Notes: generated from the letters alone by a model not told the origin. A DNA stretch of 64,000 nt from Bradyrhizobium manausense (GCF_018131105.1 NZ_JAFCJI010000001.1:1550001-1614000); one strand, 5' to 3'. Positions 1 through 8,178 are shown, counted from the stretch's first letter. Made by a program: numbers and translations.

Positions 1-274
1 GGCCGCCACGCGCCTGCCGATCGTGCTCGGTGGCGCGCCGGACGAATTGAACGCGATCGACTATCTCGCCGGCCAGCGCGTGCGCATCGCACTTCAGGGC
101 CATGCCCCGATCGCAGCCGCCACGCAGGCCGTCTACGATGTTCAGAAAGCGCTGCGTGAAGGCACTGCGCCGAAAGCGTTGAAGGGATTGCCGTCTGCGG
201 AGCTGACAAATCGCGTCATGCGCGAGGCCGATGTCAAAGCGCGCAGCGCCGATCTCCTCGGATTGAAAAAATGA
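1..274 (+). CDS. Isocitrate lyase/PEP mutase family protein, C-terminal fragment
   Basis: The reading frame is already open at base 2, so the gene begins outside the window and only about 90 C-terminal residues are seen. They read [16 protein letters not shown], then [15 protein letters not shown], then an Ala-rich helix with [12 protein letters not shown]. This matches the tail of the carboxyvinyl-phosphonate mutase/methylisocitrate lyase/oxaloacetate decarboxylase branch of the isocitrate lyase superfamily, enzymes that make or break C-C or C-P bonds next to an enolate. The catalytic barrel residues are not in view, so the substrate cannot be read. The stop overlaps the start of the acylphosphatase gene by 4 bases (ATGA), which points to co-translation. 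Confidence 0.6.
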   Translation, partial: AATRLPIVLGGAPDELNAIDYLAGQRVRIALQGHAPIAAATQAVYDVQKALREGTAPKALKGLPSAELTNRVMREADVKARSADLLGLKK

Positions 275-570
275 GCCGCGCGATTCTCCAGGTCATGATC
301 CGAGGGCGCGTGCAGGGCGTCGGCTATCGGGCCTGGGTCGAGTCCCAGGCGGCCGCCTGTGGGCTCGAAGGCTGGGTCCGCAACCGCCGCGACGGCAGTG
401 TCGAGGCGCTGTTCGCGGGCACGCCGAAACTCGTCGCCGACATGGTCGCACTGTGCCGCCACGGGCCGCCGTCTTCGCATGTCGATAGTGTGACCAGCGA
501 AACCGCCAGTGTCGATGAGTTGAACCTGCGCGGGGCCGGCGAGAAGTTCTCGGTATTGCCGACGATTTAG
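271..570 (+). CDS. acyP: Acylphosphatase
   Basis: 99 residues, the usual length for this small cytosolic enzyme that hydrolyses acyl phosphates such as acetyl phosphate or carbamoyl phosphate. The family signature GRVQGVGYR lies at residues 12-20, so the phosphate-binding catalytic arginine is Arg20. The second signature [12 protein letters not shown] at 34-45 supplies the catalytic asparagine, Asn38. The ATG overlaps the stop of the preceding PEP-mutase-like gene by 4 bases, so the two probably share a transcript. Both active-site residues are present and nothing suggests degeneration. Confidence 0.93.
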   Translation: MSRAILQVMIRGRVQGVGYRAWVESQAAACGLEGWVRNRRDGSVEALFAGTPKLVADMVALCRHGPPSSHVDSVTSETASVDELNLRGAGEKFSVLPTI

Positions 571-583
571 CCTCAGAAAGGAT

Positions 584-708
584 CGTCATGCCGAGGCTTG
601 TCCCGCCTGCGCGGCCGAAGTCGCCTCGGCGAGGCGAAAGCCCGGGCATCCACGTTGTTCCTGCTGCGTGGCTAGGCGTGGATGGCCGGGTCAAGCCCGG
701 CCATGACG
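584..708. repeat. Nested inverted-repeat element in intergenic DNA
   Basis: CGTCATG at 584-590 is mirrored by CATGACG at 702-708. Inside it CATCCACG at 647-654 is mirrored by CGTGGATG at 677-684, and GGCCGGG/CCCGGCC forms a tight hairpin at 684-702. The pieces CGTCATGCC and GGATGGCCGGGTCAAGCCC are, from memory, common in Bradyrhizobium intergenic DNA. It sits between the convergent acylphosphatase and sensor-kinase genes, where a folded transcript end could also help termination. No protein is supported here. Confidence 0.6.
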
Positions 709-733
709 ACGTAGGCGGGGCGAGACGAATAGC

Positions 734-2254
734 TCACCGCGGCAGCTTCGAGATCGCTTCGCTCAGCTCGTGGATCTCATACGGCTTGCGCAGGATCGGG
801 AAGTCGCCGCGCACGCCGGCGGCGGCTTCACTATAGCCGCTGGCGAGCAGGATCGGCAGGTCGGGGCGGATCTGGCGGAGGCGGTGGGCGAGGCCGAGTC
901 CGTCCATCTTGCCGGGCATGACGATGTCGGAGAAGACGAAGTCGACGCCATTGTGCTCAAGCTCGCGTAGCGCGGACTCCGCATCCGCAACCCGGCGCAC
1001 GTGATAGCCGAGCTGTTCCAGGAGACCGATGCTGACGAGGGCGACGTCAGGATTGTCTTCAACCAGCAGCACCGTGCCGCTGCCGCGCGCCGGTGTCGCC
1101 TCGACGGTCTCGCTCGGCGCGATCGCGGTCGAGCGCGGCAGCAGAATGGTGAAGATGGTGCCCTTGCCGAGCTCACTGGCAACCTTGATCGTGCCGCCGG
1201 CCTGGTGGGCAAAGCCGTGCACCTGGGACAGGCCGAGACCGGTGCCTTTTCCGACTGGCTTGGTCGTGAAGAACGGCTCGAAGATCTTGTCGACGACGTC
1301 GGGGGGGATGCCGAGCCCGGTATCGGCGACGGTGACCGCGACGAATTCGCCGCTGTGGAACGGATCGTCCAGGACGATGTTGTGCGCGCCGATCGTGACC
1401 GTGCCACCGTCGGGCATGGCATCGCGCGCGTTGATGACGAGATTGAGCAGGCCCGTCTCGAGCTCGGAGACATCGGCCCTGACCGGCCAGACGTCGCGCT
1501 CGATCTCGAAGGCGAGGCGAACAGCGCTGCCGACGCCGGCGTGAAGCACCTCGCGGATTGCCTCGATGCGATCGCCGAAACGGATCGCCTGCGGATTGAC
1601 GCTCTGCCGCCGCGCGAAGGTCAATAGCTGTCCCGTCAGCGCGGCGCCGCGCTTGGCGGCGGTTTCGATCGCCAGGACCGCGCGCTGGAACTTGGAATCG
1701 TCGGGGTCGGCCTTCTTCAGGATGTGAAGGCTGCCGGTGATGATCATCAGCAAATTGTTGAAGTCGTGCGCGACGCCGCCGGTGAGCTGGCCGAGCGCAT
1801 CGAACTTCTGCGACTCCGCAAGCTGGGTCTGCATCGCCTCGAGCTTCACTTGCGTGTTGCGGCGCTCGGTGATGTCGCGTGTGATCTTGGCAAAGCCGAC
1901 CAGCGCCCCGTCCTCGTAGATCGGGTCGATCACCACGCTCGCCCAGAAGAAGGTGCCGTCCTTGCGGACGCGCCAGCCTTCCTCCTCGTAGCGGCCTTGA
2001 TCGCGCGCGATGCCGAGCGCGCGGGCAGGCTTGCCATTGGCCCGGTCGGTCTCGGTATAGAAGCGCGAGAAATGCTGGCCGAGGATCTCCTCGGGCGAAT
2101 AGCCCTTGATCCGCTCGCCGCCGATGTTCCAGCTCGTGATGATCCCGCTGGGATCGAGCATATAAAGCGCGTAGTCCGCGACTCCTTCAACCAACAGCCG
2201 GAAACTCCGCTCGCTTTCGAACAAGTCTCTCTGTTGACTGGACTTTTTGACCAT
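734..2254 (-). CDS. PAS-domain hybrid histidine kinase with C-terminal receiver
   Basis: 506 residues from the ATG at 2254. This start leaves about 150 bp for promoters shared with the divergent MarR gene; a longer in-frame start at 2476 would run across that gene and its operator. Order: PAS domain about 15-130; HisKA helix with GGVAHDFNNLL carrying phospho-acceptor His163; HATPase with N-box NLVINARDAM (271-280), G1 box DTGLGIP (311-317) and G2 box GKGTGLGL (336-342); receiver from about 393 with acceptor Asp443 and conserved Lys490. There is no transmembrane segment, so it is a cytoplasmic kinase sensing through PAS. The kinase-plus-receiver layout means it either relays to an unseen HPt protein or regulates itself. 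The signal is unknown. Confidence 0.9.
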   Translation of the reverse strand: MVKKSSQQRDLFESERSFRLLVEGVADYALYMLDPSGIITSWNIGGERIKGYSPEEILGQHFSRFYTETDRANGKPARALGIARDQGRYEEEGWRVRKDGTFFWASVVIDPIYEDGALVGFAKITRDITERRNTQVKLEAMQTQLAESQKFDALGQLTGGVAHDFNNLLMIITGSLHILKKADPDDSKFQRAVLAIETAAKRGAALTGQLLTFARRQSVNPQAIRFGDRIEAIREVLHAGVGSAVRLAFEIERDVWPVRADVSELETGLLNLVINARDAMPDGGTVTIGAHNIVLDDPFHSGEFVAVTVADTGLGIPPDVVDKIFEPFFTTKPVGKGTGLGLSQVHGFAHQAGGTIKVASELGKGTIFTILLPRSTAIAPSETVEATPARGSGTVLLVEDNPDVALVSIGLLEQLGYHVRRVADAESALRELEHNGVDFVFSDIVMPGKMDGLGLAHRLRQIRPDLPILLASGYSEAAAGVRGDFPILRKPYEIHELSEAISKLPR

Positions 2255-2370
2255 TCCGGACCCCGCCTCAACGGGGGCAAACGCCCTGAAAGGCGTTTGG
2301 TTCCCGATCTCTGGGACGTTTTTAGGCAAATTGAGCGGACGGTATGCAAGAGGCAAGGCGATTACGGCAC

Positions 2371-2417
2371 TTGACACGCCATCGTAAGCGTCAGATATTT
2401 CTGTCATGACAGAAATA
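2371..2417 (+). promoter_or_regulatory. Promoter and palindromic operator over the marR start codon
   Basis: TTGACA at 2371-2376, a 17-base spacer and GATATT at 2394-2399 form a good sigma-70 type promoter. The predicted transcription start falls at about 2405-2406, exactly at the ATG (2406), so the message would be leaderless. A perfect 22-bp palindrome, half-site TATTTCTGTCA, spans 2396-2417, is centred on the start codon and covers the -10 box. A repressor bound here would block its own promoter, the normal arrangement for MarR-family autoregulation. The promoter and symmetry are read directly; the binding protein is inferred. Confidence 0.75.
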
Positions 2418-2963
2418 ACCGGAAAGAAGAAACTCCCCGCTGCCGTCGAGCGCTTCATCCTGCATTGGGGAGACATGGGGGATCAGTGGGGCGTCAACCG
2501 CTCGGTCAGCCAGATCCACGGGCTGCTCTATCTGGCCGAGGCGCCGATGACGGCGGAGGACATCGCCGACACGCTCGGTATGGCGCGCTCCAATGTCTCG
2601 AACTCTCTCAAGGAGCTGCTCGCATGGAACCTGATCCGGCGGGTGCCGATCCTCGGCGACCGTCGTGATCATTACGAGGCGGAAACCGACATCTGGGAGG
2701 TCGCAGCCCGGATCGCGGCACGGCGCAAGGAGCGGGAACTCGATCCGGCGATCACGGCGCTCAGGGCCTGCGTCACCGATGCCGCCGACGATCCGACCAT
2801 CAATCCGGTCGCCAGCAAACGGCTGAAGGAGATGCTCGCCTTCACCGAGCTCGCCGATCACTGGTTCATGCAGATGCTGAAAGTGCCGCGGCCGCGGCTG
2901 GTCGCCTTGATGCGGCTTGGCGAGAAGATCGCCAACCTGCTGCCGCTGGGCAAGGCCAAATAG
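2406..2963 (+). CDS. GbsR/MarR family transcriptional regulator
   Basis: 185 residues. The N-terminus VERFILHWGDMG followed by WGVNRSVSQIHGLLYL is typical of the GbsR branch of MarR repressors. The winged-helix recognition part reads IADTLGMARSNVSNSLKEL at about 57-75, then the wing GDRRDHYEA. No Shine-Dalgarno sequence precedes the ATG, in keeping with the promoter geometry that predicts a leaderless transcript. It heads an operon with a DUF4166 gene and a membrane-epimerase fusion gene, which it likely represses together with itself through the 22-bp palindrome at its start. The ligand is unknown. Confidence 0.9.
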   Translation: MTEITGKKKLPAAVERFILHWGDMGDQWGVNRSVSQIHGLLYLAEAPMTAEDIADTLGMARSNVSNSLKELLAWNLIRRVPILGDRRDHYEAETDIWEVAARIAARRKERELDPAITALRACVTDAADDPTINPVASKRLKEMLAFTELADHWFMQMLKVPRPRLVALMRLGEKIANLLPLGKAK

Positions 2964-2979
2964 CGTTGAGGAGGGTGTG

Positions 2980-3645
2980 ATGACGTCGGCGAGATTATCA
3001 GGCTCCAACGCACCGACCTCCGCCCACATCAGACTGCTCGACGACCGCCGTTTCCGCGCACTGCTGTCGGACGAGGATTGGGGCCGCCTGCCGCTCGCGA
3101 CCTGGCGGCGCTTTTCCAAGCGCGTCGCCGACGGTGACAGCGTGGTTTATGTCGGCGTCGTCGACGAGGTCTCCTTCAGCGACATCGGCTGGTGGTTCGC
3201 GCAAGCCGCGCGCCTGATTGGCGGGCCGCTGCCCGCGGGGCGCGACATCGGCGTGCCCATGATCGTGACCGTCACCGAGGACGCCGCGACCGGCGGCCAG
3301 ACCTGGACCCGCATCTGCGCGCGCAAGCGCGGCTTTCCGCAAGTGATCCATTCGGCAAAGCGTTTCGCCGGCCCGACCGGGCTCGAAGAGTATGTCGGCT
3401 TCGGCGTCTGCATGGCGCTGCGTATCTCGGTCGAGGACCAGGCGCTGACGTTTCGCAGCGCCGGTTACGGTCTGCAACTCGGCGGCTTCTGGATCCCGTT
3501 GCCGCAATGGCTCACACCCGGCGATCTCACCGTGACGCATCGCGATCTCGGCGAGGGCGCCTTCCGCTTCACCCTCGATGTCACTCACCCGCGTTTCGGT
3601 GTGCTGATCCACCAGTCCGCCGTGTTCAGGGAGGCCGTATCATGA
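2980..3645 (+). CDS. DUF4166 domain protein
   Basis: 221 residues from the ATG at 2980, which follows a strong GAGGAGG ribosome site; a longer frame opening inside marR was rejected. The chain fits the DUF4166 family, a domain of unknown function with a globular beta-rich look (motifs FSDIGWWFAQAARLIGGP, GFGVCMALRI, and the C-terminal VTHPRFGVLIHQ). No signal peptide or membrane segment is visible, so it should be cytosolic. Its end overlaps the next gene by 4 bases, so the two products are probably translated together and may form one enzyme system with the TIGR01777-type oxidoreductase that follows. Confidence 0.7.
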   Translation: MTSARLSGSNAPTSAHIRLLDDRRFRALLSDEDWGRLPLATWRRFSKRVADGDSVVYVGVVDEVSFSDIGWWFAQAARLIGGPLPAGRDIGVPMIVTVTEDAATGGQTWTRICARKRGFPQVIHSAKRFAGPTGLEEYVGFGVCMALRISVEDQALTFRSAGYGLQLGGFWIPLPQWLTPGDLTVTHRDLGEGAFRFTLDVTHPRFGVLIHQSAVFREAVS

Positions 3646-5078
3646 CGCCGCTGTTGTGGACCCTCATCGCCATCCAGATCGTGATGGGCGTGTTCGACAC
3701 TTTCTATCACCACGAATTCACCGAGCGGCTGGCCTGGCGGCCATCGCAGCGCTTCGAGCTGAAACTGCACGGCATCCGCAACATGCTCTATGCGCTGCTG
3801 TTCCTGCTCCTCGGCTGGCTCGAGGTCTACGGCGTGCTGGCGCTCGCGATCGTTGCGGTGCTGGTTGCGGAGATCGTCATTACCCTGATGGATTTCGTCG
3901 AGGAGGATCTGAGCCGGAAACTGCCGCCGAGCGAGCGGATCAATCACACGCTGCTCGCGATCAATTACGGCGCCATCCTGGTGCTGTTGCTTCCGGTGCT
4001 GATCGATTGGGCGATGCAGCCATTTGGTGTGACGGTCGTGCGTCAGGGCCTGCTCAGCATCACCGCAACGGCCTGCGCCGTTGGCGCTGCGCTCTGCGGC
4101 ATCAGGGATTTTGCCGCGATGCGTCGGCTGGGCCGCATGAAGAGCGTTCCTGCACACGGGCTGGTCGAGAAAATCCCCGGCCGCAAGACCGTGCTGATCA
4201 CGGGCGCGACCGGTTTTATCGGCAGCCGCCTTGCGGCGAGCCTGGGCGGGGCAGGGCACAACGTCATCGCGCTGATACGCAATCCAGCGAAGTCCGAGAT
4301 GCTGCCGCCGCCGGTGACGCTGATCACCAGCCTCGATCAGCTCGCCCCGGATACGCCAATCGACGCCATCGTCAATCTCGCGGGCGAGCCGATCGGTAAC
4401 GGCCTGTGGACCGAGGCGAAGCGGGCGAAGATCATCGGCTCCCGCGTCGACATGACCGGTGAGATCGTCAAATTGATCGCGCGGCTCGAGCGCAAGCCCG
4501 AGGTGCTCGTCAGCGGCTCCGCGATCGGCTGGTACGGTCTGTGGGCCGACCAGGTGCTGACCGAGTCGGCCAAGTCTCACGCCTGCTTCAGCCACGAGCT
4601 CTGCGCGGCCTGGGAGAAGGCGGCGCGGCCGGCGGAAGAGCTTGGCGTCCGCGTGGTCAACCTGCGCATCGGCCTCGTGCTCGGGACCGAAGGCGGCTTC
4701 GTCACACGCTTGCTGACGCCGTTCGAGTTCGGGCTCGGCGGTCCCATCGGCACCGGCCGGCAGTGGATGTCCTGGATCGAGCGCGACGATCTGATCCGGC
4801 TGATCGCCTATGTGATGGCGACGCCCGATCTTGCCGGACCCGTCAACGCGACCGCGCCGATCCCCGTCACCAACGCAAAGTTCACCGAGGAGCTTGGCCG
4901 CTGCCTGCACCGTCCCGCGGTGTTACGCATTCCCGGCGGCCTGTTGCGCCGGATCGGTGGCGGCTTTGCCGATGAGCTCCTGCTCGGCGGCCAGCGCGTG
5001 CTGCCGAACAAGGCGCTGAGCCGCGGATTTGTGTTCCGGCACGAGACGCTGCGCAGTGCGTTCGAGGCGATCCTGTGA
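3642..5078 (+). CDS. Fusion of a four-helix membrane domain to a TIGR01777-type NAD(P)-dependent epimerase
   Basis: 478 residues. Residues 1-160 hold about four hydrophobic helices carrying conserved-looking polar residues: His23-His24-Glu25, His43, Asp84/Glu87-Glu88-Asp89 and His102. From about 182 comes an extended SDR domain with the nucleotide-binding loop GATGFIG (188-194) and the TIGR01777 signatures NLAGEPI, GSAIGWYG and the WISWIERDD-like MSWIERDDLIRLI, ending in a DUF1731-like tail. TIGR01777 proteins (E. coli YfcH relatives) have no firmly known substrate. The start ATG overlaps the DUF4166 stop by 4 bases. The fusion anchors the oxidoreductase at the inner membrane; the His/acid pattern of the anchor hints at metal binding, which is inference. 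Confidence 0.85.
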   Translation: MTPLLWTLIAIQIVMGVFDTFYHHEFTERLAWRPSQRFELKLHGIRNMLYALLFLLLGWLEVYGVLALAIVAVLVAEIVITLMDFVEEDLSRKLPPSERINHTLLAINYGAILVLLLPVLIDWAMQPFGVTVVRQGLLSITATACAVGAALCGIRDFAAMRRLGRMKSVPAHGLVEKIPGRKTVLITGATGFIGSRLAASLGGAGHNVIALIRNPAKSEMLPPPVTLITSLDQLAPDTPIDAIVNLAGEPIGNGLWTEAKRAKIIGSRVDMTGEIVKLIARLERKPEVLVSGSAIGWYGLWADQVLTESAKSHACFSHELCAAWEKAARPAEELGVRVVNLRIGLVLGTEGGFVTRLLTPFEFGLGGPIGTGRQWMSWIERDDLIRLIAYVMATPDLAGPVNATAPIPVTNAKFTEELGRCLHRPAVLRIPGGLLRRIGGGFADELLLGGQRVLPNKALSRGFVFRHETLRSAFEAIL

Positions 5079-5082
5079 GACG

Positions 5083-5937
5083 TCAGGTGGTGGCGACACT
5101 TCGAAATGTTGCCGCCACCGCACGCAGCGCCGCGAGTTTTGCGGGATCGCTGACCTTCGAATGCAGCATCACTTTCGAGCTGCCGAGTTTGGGTAGCTTG
5201 AGCGAGGGTCCGATGTCGACCAGACCGGGAGGTGCGATCCGTCGCGCCAGCGGCGCAATCGCAAGTCCGGCAAGTGCGGCTGCCACCACGGCGGTGACAC
5301 CACCGCCGACAAAGCGCTCGCGCCAGGCGATGCCGGCCCTGTCGAGCGCGCGCACGGCGACGGCGCGGACGCCGCAGGGCGGGGCGAGAGTTGCGAGCGA
5401 CAAACGCTCGCCCTTCGGCAGCGTGAAGCGCCGCGCTGCGAACCAGCCGAACTCGTCCTCGGTCAGCTTCTCGCCGCCGCGGCGGCTGCCTTCCTGGCGG
5501 ACGATCACCGCGTCGAACTCGCCGGCGTCATAAGCATCCTGCATCTCGCGCGAAAAACCGATGGTGACGGCAAGCGTCAGGCTTGACGACGTCGCGTGCA
5601 GCCGTTCGAGCAGCGGCACCAGTTCAGGGCCCGCCGCGTGATCAGAGATCCCGAGCGAGAGCGATTGCGCCGCCGGCGCTTCGCCCGACAGCGCGCGGTC
5701 ATGCGCCGCCATCAGCGCGCGGGCGCGATCGAGGAAGCTGGCGCCCTCGGCCGTGAGGCGGACCGCGCGCGGCGAGCGTTCGACGAGGCGTTTGCCCAGC
5801 AATGTCTCCAGCCGCTGCAACTTGAGGCTGACGGCTGCCTGCGTCGTGCCGAGCGCTTCGGCGGCGCGGGTAAAACTCTGGAGGTCGGCAACCAGGAGGA
5901 AAGCCTGGATCGTGGCGATGTCGAGGGTGGCTGTCAT
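5083..5937 (-). CDS. LysR family transcriptional regulator
   Basis: 284 residues. The N-terminal winged helix reads TIQAFLLVADLQSFTRAAE, then TQAAVSLKLQRLE and LGKRLVERS, the classical LysR DNA-binding pattern over residues 9-60, followed by a periplasmic-binding-like effector domain. It is transcribed away from a tautomerase gene, with a perfect TGGTATC-N11-GATACCA box between them. LysR proteins normally bind such T-N11-A boxes next to a divergently transcribed target, so the tautomerase is its likely target. The effector is unknown. Confidence 0.93.
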   Translation of the reverse strand: MTATLDIATIQAFLLVADLQSFTRAAEALGTTQAAVSLKLQRLETLLGKRLVERSPRAVRLTAEGASFLDRARALMAAHDRALSGEAPAAQSLSLGISDHAAGPELVPLLERLHATSSSLTLAVTIGFSREMQDAYDAGEFDAVIVRQEGSRRGGEKLTEDEFGWFAARRFTLPKGERLSLATLAPPCGVRAVAVRALDRAGIAWRERFVGGGVTAVVAAALAGLAIAPLARRIAPPGLVDIGPSLKLPKLGSSKVMLHSKVSDPAKLAALRAVAATFRSVATT

Positions 5938-5953
5938 TTTAAATGGTTATCAC

Positions 5954-5978
5954 TGGTATCATCAGAGATAAGATACCA
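5954..5978. promoter_or_regulatory. LysR-type operator between lysR and tautomerase gene
   Basis: TGGTATC at 5954-5960 and GATACCA at 5972-5978 are perfect inverted arms separated by 11 bases, the T-N11-A form of LysR binding sites. The box lies 17 bases upstream of the lysR start and 71 bases upstream of the tautomerase start. A second weaker pair, TTATC at 5947-5951 and GATAA at 5967-5971, overlaps it and may be the neighbouring activation half-site. Confidence 0.75.
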
Positions 5979-6048
5979 AAATGATGAAGCAAGGTCTAGT
6001 TTCTCACCAACGCCGCGCAAACAGCGCGACATCTTGAGGAGAACGACA

Positions 6049-6471
6049 ATGCCCCTGATCACCGTGTCCTACACCTCGTCCCGCCAGTCGCCCTCGCTGA
6101 AGGCCGACATCGCGAGCGCGGTGTCCGAGCTCACAGCAAAGATCCTGCACAAGGATCCCAAGGTCACCGCCATCATCGTGAAGTCGGTCGATGCGAGCGA
6201 CTGGTTCGCCGGCGGCAAGTCACTCGCCGACGAGAGGCTCGCCAGCTACTGGATCGACATCCACATCACCGAAGGCACCAACACCAAGGACGAGAAGGCC
6301 GCCTATCTCGCCGCGATGTTCAAGCGCATGGCCGAGGTTTTGGGCCCGCTGCATCCCGAGACCTACCTGCACGTCGACGAGGTCAAGGGCGACGCCTACG
6401 GCTTTGGCGGCCTGACCCAGGAGCGCCGCTACATCGCCGGCAAGCTCGAGGTGCCGCTGAAGGCCGCGTGA
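6049..6471 (+). CDS. Tautomerase family protein (4-oxalocrotonate tautomerase-like)
   Basis: 140 residues from the ATG at 6049, preceded by TTGAGGAGA. The chain starts Met-Pro-Leu-Ile-Thr-Val; after Met removal the N-terminal proline is the general base of tautomerase-superfamily enzymes. It is about twice the length of the 4-oxalocrotonate tautomerase monomer, as expected for the fused-domain or MIF-like group. The motif VTAIIVKSVDASDWFAGG resembles the central beta strand seen in these proteins. Divergent from a LysR regulator with a perfect LysR box, so expression is likely effector-controlled. The natural substrate cannot be told. Confidence 0.82.
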   Translation: MPLITVSYTSSRQSPSLKADIASAVSELTAKILHKDPKVTAIIVKSVDASDWFAGGKSLADERLASYWIDIHITEGTNTKDEKAAYLAAMFKRMAEVLGPLHPETYLHVDEVKGDAYGFGGLTQERRYIAGKLEVPLKAA

Positions 6472-6478
6472 GGCTTTT

Positions 6479-6510
6479 GAGCCGCGGGCGAGCCGTCTCG
6501 CCCGCGGCTC
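6479..6510. terminator. Perfect GC-rich hairpin between convergent genes
   Basis: GAGCCGCGGGCGAG at 6479-6492 pairs perfectly with 6497-6510 across a CCGT loop. It lies between the stop of the tautomerase gene and the stop of the convergent ATPase gene, so it could end both transcripts. There is no run of T on either side, so it is not a textbook Rho-independent terminator. Confidence 0.5.
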
Positions 6511-6515
6511 GTTCG

Positions 6516-7229
6516 TCAGCTCGCGGCCCGGAACTGGACTTCGGAATTGTTCAGGAAGCAGGTCTTGTCGAACAGCCTGAGGTCCAGCGGGTTCGGCAGC
6601 CTGACGTCGCTGAGATCAGGGCAGGGCTTGATGGCGGGATCATAGGACCGGTCGATCTGCGAGATGAAAACGACGATCAGTCCCTTGTCGCGCGCGAAAG
6701 ATTTCAACGCCCGCACCTGGACCGTGAGATCAGGGCTTTCCCGCCGCTGGTCGAGCAGTTGCAGATAGTCGATCACGACGACGGTGCCGCGCGGCGCAGC
6801 AGCCATCTGCTTGACGATGTAATCGGCGCTGATCGCGTCGGAGCAGTCGATCTCGAACAGCCTGTCGAACTGCGCCGGCTCCGCGCCGATCGCGCGCAAG
6901 CGGTCCAGCACGTCTTTCTCGGTGTATTCGAGTGAGAAGAACGCCGCGCGACGACCTGATTTCATGGCCTCCACGGCGAGCTCGAGGCTCATCAGCGTCT
7001 TGCCCTGGCCGGGACGGGCGCCGACCAGCACCAGATCGCCAGGCTGGAATTGCGGGAACAGCTTATTCGCCGGCGTGAGCGCTGCGGCCTTCGCCGCGAG
7101 CATGCTCCAGGCGGAAAACCCTTCCGTCGCGGCGATGCAGTCGAGCGCATCGTGGAGCGGAATGCCTTGCTCGCGGGACAGTCGCTTTGCTCTTCGCTTG
7201 AGATGATAGATCGGGGCCGACAGTTTCAT
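6516..7229 (-). CDS. Small DnaB-like (RecA-fold) ATPase
   Basis: 237 residues from the ATG at 7229, which has an ideal AGGAGG ribosome site; an in-frame start at 7370 was rejected. Residues 1-47 form a basic helical region (LHDALDCIAATEGFSAWSML) like the helical domain found beside some glyoxalase-superfamily proteins. From 60 on it is a DnaB C-terminal-type ATPase: Walker A GARPGQGKT at 70-78, the FFSLEY strand at 98-102, Walker B VVVIDYLQLLD at 150-160 and SQIDR at 190-194. It lacks the DnaB N-terminal domain and is half the length of replicative DnaB, so it is not the main helicase. Single gene, no linked partner; function unknown. Confidence 0.8.
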   Translation of the reverse strand: MKLSAPIYHLKRRAKRLSREQGIPLHDALDCIAATEGFSAWSMLAAKAAALTPANKLFPQFQPGDLVLVGARPGQGKTLMSLELAVEAMKSGRRAAFFSLEYTEKDVLDRLRAIGAEPAQFDRLFEIDCSDAISADYIVKQMAAAPRGTVVVIDYLQLLDQRRESPDLTVQVRALKSFARDKGLIVVFISQIDRSYDPAIKPCPDLSDVRLPNPLDLRLFDKTCFLNNSEVQFRAAS

Positions 7230-7428
7230 GGTCAGAACCTCCTGATGCGAGCAGAAAGCGCATTCCCTCCTTATGCCCAATGCTCGAACAGTCGGTCCGA
7301 TGGTCTCATCGCCCGACATGATTTCTGCTTTCCCGGCGGAGGGGGGAGGCGTGGGCGACACCTGACGCAAGCGTAACCGATTCCACGCTCGCCAGGAACG
7401 CGATCAGATGTCTCCAACAGGATTTGAA

Positions 7429-8178
7429 TCAGGCGGCAGCTTCCGGCAGCAGTGCGCGGGTCGGCCCGAACAGCTCTTCAAAGGCCTGCCGAAGCGCGAC
7501 GTCGACGTCTTCCATGGTTACGAGCTGGCCGAGATCGACCAGCGAGGTGACGCCATAGCGGGGATCGGCAACGCCGCAAGGAACGATCCCGGCGAAATGC
7601 TCGAGCTCCGGCTCGACATTGATGGCGATGCCGTGGAACGAGACCCAGCGCTTCAGCCGCACGCCGATCGCGGCGATCTTGTCCTCGTGCTCGGGCCCTT
7701 TATCGGCGCGCTTCACCCAGACTCCGACCCGGTCCTCGCGCCGCTCGCCGCGGACGTTGAAGGCGGCGAGCGTCTTCAGGATCAGTTCCTCGAGGCTTGC
7801 GACATAGGCGCGGACATCGGGCCGGCGGCGCTTGAGGTCGAGCATGATGTAGGCCACGCGCTGGCCGGGGCCGTGATAGGTGAGCTGCCCGCCGCGCCCC
7901 GTCGCGAACGTCGGGAATCGGGGATCGAGCAGATCGGTCTCCTTGCCCGATGTCCCGGAGGTGTAGAGCGGGGGGTGCTCGAGCAGCCAGACCAGCTCCG
8001 GCGCATGGCCCGCCGCGATCGCGGCGACCCGCGCTTCCATTTCGGCGACGGCCTCCGGATAGGGCACCGGCGCGTCCGAGATTCGCCACTCGACGGGCTC
8101 GCCGCCGGCGACGGAAAACGACGTCAAATCGAGCTCTTGACGCTGGTTTTGGCGGGGGTTTTGAGGCGGATTAACCAT
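7429..8178 (-). CDS. lipB: Octanoyltransferase LipB
   Basis: 249 residues. It transfers octanoyl groups from acyl carrier protein to lipoyl domains, the first step of lipoate-cofactor assembly. The family signature [12 protein letters not shown] lies at 95-106. The catalytic pair is visible as Lys167 in [10 protein letters not shown] and Cys201 in [16 protein letters not shown]. Length and both catalytic residues fit an active cytosolic enzyme. It is divergently arranged with the FliN-domain gene, leaving about 80 bases of shared upstream DNA. Confidence 0.96.
   Translation of the reverse strand: MVNPPQNPRQNQRQELDLTSFSVAGGEPVEWRISDAPVPYPEAVAEMEARVAAIAAGHAPELVWLLEHPPLYTSGTSGKETDLLDPRFPTFATGRGGQLTYHGPGQRVAYIMLDLKRRRPDVRAYVASLEELILKTLAAFNVRGERREDRVGVWVKRADKGPEHEDKIAAIGVRLKRWVSFHGIAINVEPELEHFAGIVPCGVADPRYGVTSLVDLGQLVTMEDVDVALRQAFEELFGPTRALLPEAAA

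Noticed and set aside
588-836. An 82-codon plus-strand frame near 0.6-0.8 kb
   Set aside because: It lies across the intergenic repeat and the end of the sensor-kinase gene and has no ribosome site.
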